Shown in pieces: positions 1-6,084 of a stretch of DNA of 23,775 bases. The stretch comes from Sulfurimonas sp. UBA6792. GTDB lineage: Bacteria; Campylobacterota; Campylobacteria; Campylobacterales; Sulfurimonadaceae. Below the pieces are notes generated by a model. It was not told the origin of the DNA. It saw only the letters and a list, made by a program, of their open reading frames with translations, and did not search any database. The DNA is taken from NCBI GenBank assembly GCA_002452425.1, contig DKFQ01000083.1, forward strand, positions 1 through 23,775. Reading direction: 5' to 3'. The position numbers were made by a program, and so were the translations under genes. Numbering within the stretch: the stretch's first letter is position 1; each line of letters begins with the position of its first letter.

Positions 1-434
1 ATGGCGACATAGTGCTCCATCCATGCGGGGGCATCAAGCAAGAAGTGCTCTTTTGCGTAGTCATAGGTGATTTTTGTTGCAGATCTTGTGGTGTCAAGAA
101 AATACCATGGGTACTTTTGCGCACTCTCTTCTCCTGTTCCATGATGGTCAAGAAGCAGAAGCGTCACTCCTTTTTTGGAGTTATTCAGTTTTTCAACTTC
201 GCCGTTGAGCCATTTGGACTCTTCTGCCGTCAAATTGAGGTCAGTAATCAAAAGCGTTGCGTCTTGGGCACTTGCCGTGATGTTTTGCAACATCAACTCT
301 AATGTCTGCTTTACCTCTGCACCGTAATTGGCATTGTAGTTGAGGAGTTTGTGCGGAGTGTGGCGCATAACAAGCTGGCAGCTGTACCCATCTAGGTCAG
401 TGTGTGAGAGATGGTGGATGGTTTGTGTATTCAT
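1..434 (-). CDS. DHH family phosphoesterase (3' end cut by window edge)
   Basis: The frame opens at an ATG at 434-432 and stays open to position 1, so the C-terminal part lies outside the window. The N-terminus reads MNTQTIHHLSHTDLDGYSCQ, and the HTDLDG stretch is the first metal-binding motif of the DHH superfamily. An Asp in LLITDLNL and then LLLLDHHGTG give the next motifs, including the diagnostic DHH triad. Known DHH proteins are Mn-dependent phosphoesterases acting on short oligonucleotides, cyclic dinucleotides or DNA (RecJ, NrnA, GdpP types). The substrate cannot be told from this fragment. The start lies 14 nt after the flhA stop on the same strand, so it is probably the last gene of the rrf2-flhA operon, an arrangement also known in Campylobacter relatives. 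Family assignment is strong; the specific function is open. Confidence 0.85.
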   Translation of the reverse strand, partial: MNTQTIHHLSHTDLDGYSCQLVMRHTPHKLLNYNANYGAEVKQTLELMLQNITASAQDATLLITDLNLTAEESKWLNGEVEKLNNSKKGVTLLLLDHHGTGEESAQKYPWYFLDTTRSATKITYDYAKEHFLLDAPAWMEHYVA

Positions 435-448
435 TTCGTTCCTTAGAT

Positions 449-2617
449 TTATTTAATAGAGATAGAACCCATAACTTCAAACGTTGCATTTGAGTCTATC
501 TCGGCATGGGAGAGTGTCACGATATCAAGAGAGAAGCGCTCAAGTATCTCTGCAATCCCTCTGCGCAACTGCGGATCAACGATAACGACAACAGGAGAGA
601 TTCCTTTTTGTAGCATCTCAGCAGCTTTTGCACTTGTTGCTTGGATAAGCGCGTTTATCTCGGTGACATTTAAGAGCAGATGACGCATCCCATCACGCTC
701 TTGAGATTTTTCAAGCATTAACTGCTCAGAAGCAGTGTCAAAAGTGAGCAGTCTGACTACCCCATCAGGACCAGAGTACATCTGTGTGATGATGCGAGAG
801 AGTTTCGCGCGCACTTGCTCGGTAATAATCTCAACATTTTTAGTATATTCAGCGATATCAGCGATGGTCTCAAGGATGGTAAGCATATCTTTGAGAGGGA
901 TTTTTTCATGTAGCAAGGCTTTGAGAACCCTTTGTATAAGCCCGATAGAAGCCACTTTTTGTAGATCTTCGATGATAACTGGAAAGTCACCTTTGATTTT
1001 AGTGATGAGTGTTTGCACCTCTTGACGCGTGAGAAGGTCTTGGGCATTTTTCTTCACAAGCTCACTCATGTGAGTAGAGATAACAGTCGCAGGGTCAACG
1101 ACAGTATATCCGTTGATGATGGCATCCTCTTTTTGACTAGGCTGTATCCACATCGCATCAAGCCCAAATGCAGGCTCTTTGGTTGCTTCTCCCTTGATGT
1201 CTCCCGTTGCCATGCCGCTGTCCATCGCTAAAAATTTATCTGGAACGATTTTGCCCTCGCCAATAGCGATACCCTTCAGTAAAATCTGGTACTGTTGAGG
1301 CTGAAGATGGAGGTTGTCTCTAATGCGCACTTGCGGCATTAAAAAACCAAAATCAGCTGCTATTTTTCTGCGCATAGAGCGGATGCGCTCAAGCAAATCG
1401 CCCCCTTGTGTGTTGTCTGCAAGACGGATAAGTTGGTAGCCAAGAGTAAGTTCAAGCATCTCGACTTTGAGAATGTCCTCAAGCGCACTCTCCTCCTCTT
1501 TGGCAATCTCCTCGTTAGTTTTTGCAGGGCGTGCAGCTGCGCGCTCTTTTGCTTGCGCCTCTTTCTCTTTTGGCGTGAGAACTCCCTCCACATTGAGGAT
1601 TGTAAACTCTCCTTTTTGGTACTTGTAGAGCGACCAACCAAGAAGTGCGAAAAGTATGCCTACAAGCCCCATAGAAGCGGTAGGAAGCCCTGGAACAAGT
1701 GCAAAGAGAATCATGATAAAGCCCACAATCATCATGATTTTTGCATTTCCCATGATTTGGTTGATGGTGCCCTCTGCAAAGTTGTCTCCATCGCCAGAAG
1801 AGCGCGTAATCATGATGCCCGTTGCAGTAGAGATGATAAGGGCTGGTATCTGCCCAACAAGCCCATCACCGATAGTTAAGAGTGTAAAGACGCTAGCGCT
1901 CTCTCCCACCGGCATATCGTGTTGGAAAACACCGATTAAAAAGCCGCCGATGATATTGATGAGCGTGATGATAATCCCCGCAACAGCGTCCCCTTTGACA
2001 AACTTGCTTGAACCGTCCATTGCTCCGTAAAAATTGGCATCTTGAAGGATTTCGGCTCTTCTTTTTTTCGCTTCAGCATCATCGATAAGCCCCGCGTTAA
2101 GGTCTGCATCAACCGCCATCTGTTTTCCGGGCATAGAATCAAGCGTAAAGCGCGCTGCAACCTCTGCAACCCTTGTGGAACCTTTGGTGATAACCATAAA
2201 GTTGATGATAACTAAGATGGAAAAAACAATGATACCGATGACATAGTTTCCACCGACAACAAAGTTGCCAAAACTGGTAATGATTGAGCTAACAGCATCG
2301 ACGCCCTCGTGCCCATGACTCAAAATCATCCTCGTAGTTGCGATGTTGAGCGCAAGCCGAAAGAGTGTCAAGATAAGTATGAGTGTTGGAAAAGTGGTAA
2401 GGTCGGTTGGTTTTGGAACATAGAGCGAGATAAGCAAGATAAGTACTGCAAGCGCCATAGAGACGGTAAGGAGCACATCGAGCATGGCAGAAGGAAGTGG
2501 CACAATGATAATCGCCAAAATCGCCATAACAAAGATAACAACACTTAAATCTCTTTGCCCGATTAAAAAATTGAGTGTTGTGCCGACTTGTTGTCTAGTT
2601 GTGAGTTTTTTCGCCAA
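449..2617 (-). CDS. flhA: Flagellar type III export gate protein FlhA
   Basis: FlhA is the large inner-membrane component of the flagellar type III export apparatus; its cytoplasmic domain docks chaperone-substrate complexes. The 722-residue length fits the family. Hydrophobic segments fill the first third (for example residues 24-67 and 113-142). The FHIPEP-family signature covers about residues 148-176, with MPGKQMAVDADLNAG at its end, and FVKGDAVAG follows at 206-214. A charged linker near residues 345-385 leads into the soluble domain. The start codon is TTG at 2617-2615; an in-frame stop lies a few codons upstream and the next Met is about 30 residues in, inside the first membrane segment. 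Only 4 nt separate it from the Rrf2 gene stop, so the two are probably cotranscribed and translationally coupled. Identity is very secure. Confidence 0.97.
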   Translation of the reverse strand: MAKKLTTRQQVGTTLNFLIGQRDLSVVIFVMAILAIIIVPLPSAMLDVLLTVSMALAVLILLISLYVPKPTDLTTFPTLILILTLFRLALNIATTRMILSHGHEGVDAVSSIITSFGNFVVGGNYVIGIIVFSILVIINFMVITKGSTRVAEVAARFTLDSMPGKQMAVDADLNAGLIDDAEAKKRRAEILQDANFYGAMDGSSKFVKGDAVAGIIITLINIIGGFLIGVFQHDMPVGESASVFTLLTIGDGLVGQIPALIISTATGIMITRSSGDGDNFAEGTINQIMGNAKIMMIVGFIMILFALVPGLPTASMGLVGILFALLGWSLYKYQKGEFTILNVEGVLTPKEKEAQAKERAAARPAKTNEEIAKEEESALEDILKVEMLELTLGYQLIRLADNTQGGDLLERIRSMRRKIAADFGFLMPQVRIRDNLHLQPQQYQILLKGIAIGEGKIVPDKFLAMDSGMATGDIKGEATKEPAFGLDAMWIQPSQKEDAIINGYTVVDPATVISTHMSELVKKNAQDLLTRQEVQTLITKIKGDFPVIIEDLQKVASIGLIQRVLKALLHEKIPLKDMLTILETIADIAEYTKNVEIITEQVRAKLSRIITQMYSGPDGVVRLLTFDTASEQLMLEKSQERDGMRHLLLNVTEINALIQATSAKAAEMLQKGISPVVVIVDPQLRRGIAEILERFSLDIVTLSHAEIDSNATFEVMGSISIK

Positions 2618-2621
2618 TCTT

Positions 2622-3023
2622 CTACTCTAAAATATCTGCTAAAGTTAAATCCGCCAAAAAAGTGTCGATTCTTCCTTGAAGTTTATTTAAAAATGGCCAA
2701 AGTGAGCAGAGCTGCGCTTTGCCTGATGGACATGAGTACATCGAAGGAGAGCAGTCAAAAACTGCAGGAGCTTTTCCCTCAACGGAGGACATAACATGAA
2801 GCATCGTTATATCTTTTGGTTCATGCAAAAGTGCAAAACCGCCGTTAACGCCTTTGTAGGATTTCAAAATATCATGTTTCGCCATGGCTTGAAGGATTTT
2901 AGCTAGAAAACTTTTAGGAATAGAGAGCTGATTTGAGAGCGTTTCGCTATCCATGGGTGCAGAAGCTTTTGAGAGAACAATAAGAGAGAGTATCGCATAC
3001 TCACTGGCACGTGTTATTAACAT
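2622..3023 (-). CDS. Rrf2 family transcriptional regulator, probable Fe-S sensor
   Basis: This 133-residue protein has the classic Rrf2 N-terminus (MLITRASEYAILSL) followed by a winged helix-turn-helix with SIPKSFLAKILQAMAKHDIL and the wing GVNGGFAL. Rrf2 proteins include IscR, NsrR and CymR. Three cysteines, C91, C98 and C106, sit where IscR and NsrR bind their Fe-S cluster, although the spacing here is CX6CX7C rather than the CX5CX5C of IscR. It is therefore likely a redox, iron or nitric-oxide responsive regulator (inference). It precedes flhA by 4 nt, and this pairing is also seen in Campylobacter relatives. The start has no strong Shine-Dalgarno sequence, but the conserved N-terminus fixes it. 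Its target genes are unknown. Confidence 0.92.
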   Translation of the reverse strand: MLITRASEYAILSLIVLSKASAPMDSETLSNQLSIPKSFLAKILQAMAKHDILKSYKGVNGGFALLHEPKDITMLHVMSSVEGKAPAVFDCSPSMYSCPSGKAQLCSLWPFLNKLQGRIDTFLADLTLADILE

Positions 3024-3057
3024 TATATTACTTTATTTGATTTTTACTGATGTTACG

Positions 3058-3138
3058 CACTAAAACGAACTTGTCCGTTTTAGTGGCAGGGACTCAAGTC
3101 CCTACAACCCCCTAAAGCTACGAAAAACAAGTTTTTCG
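3058..3138. repeat. Cluster of three consecutive perfect hairpins
   Basis: Three inverted repeats follow each other within 81 bp. Stem 1 is CACTAAAACG (3058-3067) with its perfect complement at 3076-3085 and an 8-nt loop. Stem 2 is AGGGAC (3088-3093) with GTCCCT (3098-3103) around TCAA. Stem 3 is CGAAAAAC (3121-3128) with GTTTTTCG (3131-3138). Loop 1 contains AACTTGT, complementary to ACAAGTT in the centre of hairpin 3 (3128-3134), so a loop contact is possible. There is no T-run after any stem on either strand, so these are not ordinary terminators. The cluster lies between divergent rrf2 and rpsO, inside the probable rrf2 leader. It may be a dispersed extragenic palindromic repeat or a regulatory leader. 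Confidence 0.7.
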
Positions 3139-3204
3139 AGATTTACAAGGTATTTCATGCATTTTTTTATAAAAGCGCGTGCGTAAGGTCAGATTTTTAA
3201 AAAG

Positions 3205-3210
3205 ATTATA
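3205..3210 (-). promoter_or_regulatory. Candidate -10 element for rrf2-flhA-DHH
   Basis: Read on the minus strand this is TATAAT preceded by TGA, an extended -10 form. A transcript starting near 3198 would carry a leader of about 175 nt containing all three hairpins at 3058-3138 before the rrf2 start at 3023. Another minus-strand TATAAT at 3295-3290 is an alternative. No clear -35 was identified. Confidence 0.4.
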
Positions 3211-3243
3211 TCAAAAGAAGTTGAAATAAAAGGCAAAATCAGA

Positions 3244-3249
3244 TATTAT
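3244..3249 (+). promoter_or_regulatory. Weak candidate -10 element for rpsO
   Basis: TATTAT lies about 65 nt upstream of the rpsO start. The TTATATA at 3291-3297 is too close, because a transcript from there would lose the Shine-Dalgarno sequence. A 9-bp inverted repeat, AAGTTGAAA (3218-3226) with TTTCAACTT (3254-3262), brackets this element and could be an operator or, if transcription starts further upstream, an S15-responsive leader structure. Evidence is thin. Confidence 0.3.
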
Positions 3250-3313
3250 TTCGTTTCAACTTTATGCACTGAATTTGTGTGACTGTTAGATTATATACCT
3301 TTTGGAGGCTACC

Positions 3314-3589
3314 ATGGCTTTAGATATGGCTAAAAAACGAGAAATCGTTGCAAAATTCGGTCGTAGTGAGAATGACACTGGTTCAAGTGAAGTTCAAATT
3401 GCACTATTAACAGAGAGAATCAGTGACTTAACGGAACACTTAAAAGTGTTTACAAAAGATCACGCATCAAGACTTGGTCTTTTAAAGCTTGTAGGACAGC
3501 GCCGCCGTCTTATGAAGTATTTCAAAAAGACAAACAAAGATGCTTACCTTAAGCTTGTTGCAGAACTAGGTATTAGAGATAATATCTAA
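3314..3589 (+). CDS. rpsO: 30S ribosomal protein S15
   Basis: S15 binds 16S rRNA helices 20-22 in the central domain of the small subunit. The 91-residue product matches the usual 89-90. The family motifs are all present: GSSEVQIALLTERI, LTEHL, KDHASRLGLLKLVGQRRRLM near the middle, and YLKLVAELGIRDN at the C-terminus. I chose the ATG at 3314 because TTGGAGG at 3302-3308 is its Shine-Dalgarno sequence; an in-frame TTG at 3302 would lie within that site. The gene stands alone on the plus strand, divergent from the rrf2-flhA operon. In several bacteria S15 represses its own translation through a leader RNA. A leader here has room for that, but none of the known S15 binding motifs was recognised. 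Confidence 0.97.
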   Translation: MALDMAKKREIVAKFGRSENDTGSSEVQIALLTERISDLTEHLKVFTKDHASRLGLLKLVGQRRRLMKYFKKTNKDAYLKLVAELGIRDNI

Positions 3590-3597
3590 TTGCTTCC

Positions 3598-3627
3598 TTT
3601 ACGTACTTAAAATATTAAGTGCGTAAA
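3598..3627. terminator. Probable bidirectional terminator between rpsO and Uma2 gene
   Basis: A 12-bp stem (TTTACGTACTTA at 3598-3609 with TAAGTGCGTAAA at 3616-3627, one G-U pair) has a short A/T loop. It lies 8 nt after the rpsO stop and 14 nt from the 3' end of the convergent gene. The stem bases end in TTT/AAA but no long T-run follows in either direction, so termination is plausible rather than certain. Confidence 0.45.
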
Positions 3628-3640
3628 ACCCCTTAAACAC

Positions 3641-4180
3641 CTACCAAATCTTAGAAAAATCAAAATCGATACTGCATTTCTCAAGTTCAAATTTTACGCT
3701 AGCATCATGGGTGTCGCACACTTTTATATAGCGTCCCTCTTTAAGGCGGTAAATTTTGGCAACTTCACCATCTGGATTGACCGTGATATAGTAGGTTACG
3801 CCCTCTTTTTCGTAAATTCTGTGTTTTAAGTTTATATCTTTTGAAGCAGTAGATTTTGAGAGAACTTCAAAGATGATTTCGGGTGCTTGTTGGATGTACG
3901 CCTCATTTTGCGGTATATGGCAGATAACAAGATTGTCAGGCTGCACAACCGTATGTTCGTCTATCTTCCAATCGATGGGAAGAAGTGCTTGGCAAAATTC
4001 GCAACCCTCTAAAGCCTCATCTAAATATCTTGCAATTTTTGCACTGATACTCTGATGTTTTATCATAGGTGCAGGACTCATAGCATACGCCACACCGTTG
4101 ATAATCTCCCACTTTCCTTCCCAGTTTTTATACTCTTCATAAGTATATGACGGTAAAAAATCGATTTTCAAAGCACCCAT
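3641..4180 (-). CDS. Uma2 family (DUF820) putative restriction endonuclease-like protein
   Basis: This 179-residue protein matches the Uma2/DUF820 family, which has a PD-(D/E)XK nuclease fold. Visible family features are YTYEEYKNWEGKWEIINGVAYAMSPAP near the N-terminus, a helix starting HQSISAKIARYLDEAL, VVQPDNLVIC with the expected metal-binding Asp (D82), PEIIFEVLSKST with E105, and DINLKHRIYEKEGVTYYITVNP. These fit the usual acidic catalytic residues. The biological role of Uma2 proteins is largely unknown. The gene is monocistronic, with AAAGGAG upstream of the ATG at 4180. Its neighbours rpsO and kdsB do not suggest a shared pathway, and such genes are often acquired horizontally. The family is clear; nuclease activity is inferred. 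Confidence 0.88.
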   Translation of the reverse strand: MGALKIDFLPSYTYEEYKNWEGKWEIINGVAYAMSPAPMIKHQSISAKIARYLDEALEGCEFCQALLPIDWKIDEHTVVQPDNLVICHIPQNEAYIQQAPEIIFEVLSKSTASKDINLKHRIYEKEGVTYYITVNPDGEVAKIYRLKEGRYIKVCDTHDASVKFELEKCSIDFDFSKIW

Positions 4181-4205
4181 CGTTACTCCTTTGTGATTTG
4201 CGGTA

Positions 4206-4211
4206 ATTATA
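4206..4211 (-). promoter_or_regulatory. Candidate -10 element for the Uma2 gene
   Basis: TATAAT on the minus strand lies about 26 nt upstream of the gene's ATG, giving a short leader with AAAGGAG just ahead of the start. It falls in the short gap after the kdsB stop, so the nuclease gene could be expressed apart from kdsB. Confidence 0.5.
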
Positions 4212-4220
4212 CAATAGCCT

Positions 4221-4937
4221 TTATAAAAAAATCTCCACCGCTCTTCTCAAATCTTCCTCTGTATCTATCCCAAACCCTGTACTTGCTACTTTGACCATGC
4301 TTATCTTTTTTTGGTGGTAAATGGCACGGAGTTGCTCTAGTTTTTCTATATCTTCCAGCGGTGCGTCCTCTAGGCTGCAGAACTCTTGAAGGCTTTTTTT
4401 GTCAAAACCGTAAATCCCGATATGTCCAAAGTAGTTTGCCTCTCCGCTTCTGTTAAAGGGGATGGGTGAGCGGGAGAAGTAGATGGCGTTGTGTGCGGCA
4501 TCAAGTACCACTTTTACAAGGTTTGGGTCAAGTGCCGCCTCAGCGTTTATAGCATTGTAGCAACTTGCCATAACAAAAGGCTCGTTTTGCTCTTTTAGGA
4601 GATTTAGTCTTTTTTGCAACGCCTCTACAACGCCGCTCTCGATGAATGGCTCATCTGCTTGCACATTTATAACTATCTCATCATCTGCAAGGTTAAGGAT
4701 GTTGGCGCACTCGTTGATACGGTCTGTACCGCTTTTGTGTGTAGTGGATGTAAGCATCGCCTCAACGCCATGCGCTTTGCAAACTGAGATAATCTGCTCA
4801 TCATCAGCCGCCACCACAACTCTATCAAGATGCGCAACTCTTTTTGCTGTTCTAACCACCATAGGCAAACCGCCGATATCGGCTAGTACTTTTTGAGGAA
4901 ACCTTGTTGAAGCAAGTCTTGCAGGAATAATTATCAT
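4221..4937 (-). CDS. kdsB: 3-deoxy-manno-octulosonate cytidylyltransferase (CMP-Kdo synthetase)
   Basis: KdsB activates Kdo with CTP to make CMP-Kdo, the donor used to join Kdo to lipid A in the inner core of LPS; it acts in the cytoplasm. The 238-residue length is typical (about 240-250). The N-terminal nucleotide-binding signature is IIIPARLASTRFPQKVL. Further family motifs are VVVAADDEQI, THKSGTDRINE, VINVQADEPFIE, the YFSRSPIPF segment, HIGIYGFDKKSLQEF, LEQLRAIYH and the C-terminal GIDTEEDL. All are intact. The gene is divergent from the methyltransferase gene at 5018 and separated from it by an AT-rich, palindrome-bearing promoter region. No other Kdo or lipid A gene adjoins it. Identity is secure. 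Confidence 0.96.
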   Translation of the reverse strand: MIIIPARLASTRFPQKVLADIGGLPMVVRTAKRVAHLDRVVVAADDEQIISVCKAHGVEAMLTSTTHKSGTDRINECANILNLADDEIVINVQADEPFIESGVVEALQKRLNLLKEQNEPFVMASCYNAINAEAALDPNLVKVVLDAAHNAIYFSRSPIPFNRSGEANYFGHIGIYGFDKKSLQEFCSLEDAPLEDIEKLEQLRAIYHQKKISMVKVASTGFGIDTEEDLRRAVEIFL

Positions 4938-4965
4938 TTAAAGCCTTTTATACTAAATATAGTTA

Positions 4966-4971
4966 ATTATA
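4966..4971 (-). promoter_or_regulatory. Candidate -10 element for kdsB
   Basis: TATAAT on the minus strand would give a leader of about 20 nt before the kdsB ATG at 4937. It sits within an inverted repeat, AAATATA with TATATTT, spanning about 4955-4974. Confidence 0.5.
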
Positions 4972-4981
4972 TTTGGTATGA

Positions 4982-5003
4982 GATATAATTGCATAATTAT
5001 ATC
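4982..5003. repeat. Perfect interrupted palindrome over the 5018 gene promoter
   Basis: GATATAATT at 4982-4990 is followed by GCAT and then its exact reverse complement AATTATATC at 4995-5003. The left arm contains the TATAAT -10 element of the plus-strand operon. The position suits a repressor operator, but extremely AT-rich palindromes also arise by chance in such intergenic DNA. Confidence 0.5.
4984..4989 (+). promoter_or_regulatory. Candidate -10 element for the trmN6-like gene to trpC operon
   Basis: TATAAT sits 28 nt upstream of the ATG at 5018, predicting a leader of about 22 nt that includes AAGG as ribosome binding site. It is the only good promoter seen ahead of the four overlapping genes. 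Confidence 0.55.
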
Positions 5004-5017
5004 AGATAAGGTTTTTG

Positions 5018-5716
5018 ATGCTTCTTTATCAGCCATCTTCGGGCTACTGTTACAACAGTGATTCTATCTTTTTGTATGATTTTATCAGCTCATTTTGCCC
5101 AAAGGGAAGAGTTCTTGATGTCGGGGCAGGGTGTGGAGTTGTCGGGCTTTTGGTGGCAAAAGAGCATCCAAAAGTGGAGCTTGAGGCGGTTGAGAAGCAG
5201 GATGTTTTTGTGGAGTATGCTACCATCAACGCAAGAGTAAACAAGATAGCTTACAAGATACATAAAAAAGATTTTTTGGAGCTTGAAGAGGATGTGAAGT
5301 ATGACTACATCATCTCAAATCCCCCTTTTTATCATGACGGTGTGACTAAGAGCCAAAACGAGATATTATTTAACGCACGCTATAATATCAATTTACCATT
5401 GGATAAATTTTTTAAAAAAGTTTCAAAAGTGCTTAAGCCAAATGCACACTTTATCTTCTGTTATGATGCTTCACAGTTTGGGCTTATCTGTGCAGAGCTT
5501 GAGAGGGTCAAAATGAGAGCGGTGGATGTGCAGTTTGTGCATCCAAAAAACGACAGAGCTGCATCGCTTGTGATGGTGCATGCAAGAAACGGCTCAAAGT
5601 CGCTTATGAAAGTTTGGGAACCGTTTATCAGTTTTGATGGGGATGAGTTTTCACAAAAGGCAAAAGAGATATATGCAAAAGCAAAGGCGCAGAGTATAAA
5701 ATGTCAAATACAATAA
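5018..5716 (+). CDS. TrmN6-like tRNA1(Val) (adenine37-N6)-methyltransferase
   Basis: This 232-residue class I SAM-dependent methyltransferase has motif I at VLDVGAGCGVVG (about residues 32-43), an acidic residue after strand 2 (LEAVEK), a motif III Asp in KKDFLEL, and the catalytic NPPF at residues 101-104, typical of amino-group (adenine or glutamine) methylation. The early QPSSGYCYNSDSIFLYDF resembles the YfiC/TrmN6 N-terminus, and HPKNDRAASLVMVHARNG is the conserved C-terminal block. TrmN6 makes N6-methyl-A37 in tRNA1(Val). The ATG at 5018 is preferred over the in-frame TTG at 5015, with AAGG upstream. The 3' end overlaps the next gene by 16 nt. Another NPPF methyltransferase function is possible, but TrmN6 fits best. 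Confidence 0.85.
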   Translation: MLLYQPSSGYCYNSDSIFLYDFISSFCPKGRVLDVGAGCGVVGLLVAKEHPKVELEAVEKQDVFVEYATINARVNKIAYKIHKKDFLELEEDVKYDYIISNPPFYHDGVTKSQNEILFNARYNINLPLDKFFKKVSKVLKPNAHFIFCYDASQFGLICAELERVKMRAVDVQFVHPKNDRAASLVMVHARNGSKSLMKVWEPFISFDGDEFSQKAKEIYAKAKAQSIKCQIQ

Positions 5717-6084
5717 CACAAGAGGGATTTAGCTACTCTTTTGACCCTTCTGCATGCGCTGCTTGTCAGGCTAAATGTTGTACGGGAGAGAGCGGGTACA
5801 TATATGTAAACCCCCAAGAAATAGAAGCCATCGCCTCGTTTTTGGGGCTTGAGGCTGATACGTTTATGCAAAAATTTCTTTTCAAAAACGGCTATAAATA
5901 CTCTATCAAAGAGCGCAAAGCAGCAGAGAGTTATGAGTGTGCTTTTTATGACAGAGCGTCTAATGGCTGCATGATTTATGAGGTACGCCCTATGCAGTGC
6001 AGAACTTTTCCTTTTTGGGATTATTTTAAAACAAGAGTTGATGAGCTAAAACTTGAATGCCCAGGAGTTGTGGATGCTTCGTAA
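5701..6084 (+). CDS. YkgJ family cysteine cluster protein
   Basis: This is a 127-residue protein of the YkgJ/CxxCxxxCC family, thought to coordinate zinc or an Fe-S cluster. The cysteines fit the family: C19, C22, C26 and C27 in the N-terminal cluster, then C80, C90 and C100 within FYDRASNGCMIYEVRPMQCRTFPFW written here in pieces as CMIYEVRP and CRTFPFW, and C120 in ECPG near the C-terminus. The biochemical function of the family is not established. It overlaps the upstream methyltransferase gene by 16 nt and the downstream lipoprotein gene by 11 nt, which suggests translational coupling. A link to tRNA modification or metal handling is only conjecture from the operon. Confidence 0.88.
   Translation: MSNTITQEGFSYSFDPSACAACQAKCCTGESGYIYVNPQEIEAIASFLGLEADTFMQKFLFKNGYKYSIKERKAAESYECAFYDRASNGCMIYEVRPMQCRTFPFWDYFKTRVDELKLECPGVVDAS

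Noticed and set aside
1406..1879. 157-codon plus-strand frame opposite flhA
   Set aside because: It is rich in Cys, Lys and Arg without any domain, and is explained by the flhA coding strand.
3022..3027. TATAAT on the minus strand overlapping the rrf2 start
   Set aside because: As a promoter it would start the RNA beyond the start codon of a gene whose N-terminus is clearly conserved.
3302..3313. Upstream TTG start for rpsO
   Set aside because: It lies within the TTGGAGG Shine-Dalgarno sequence of the ATG at 3314 and would add residues not found in S15.
4982..5003. Fur box in the kdsB/trmN6-like intergenic palindrome
   Set aside because: The AT-rich palindrome only loosely resembles Fur sites and neither gene has an iron link.
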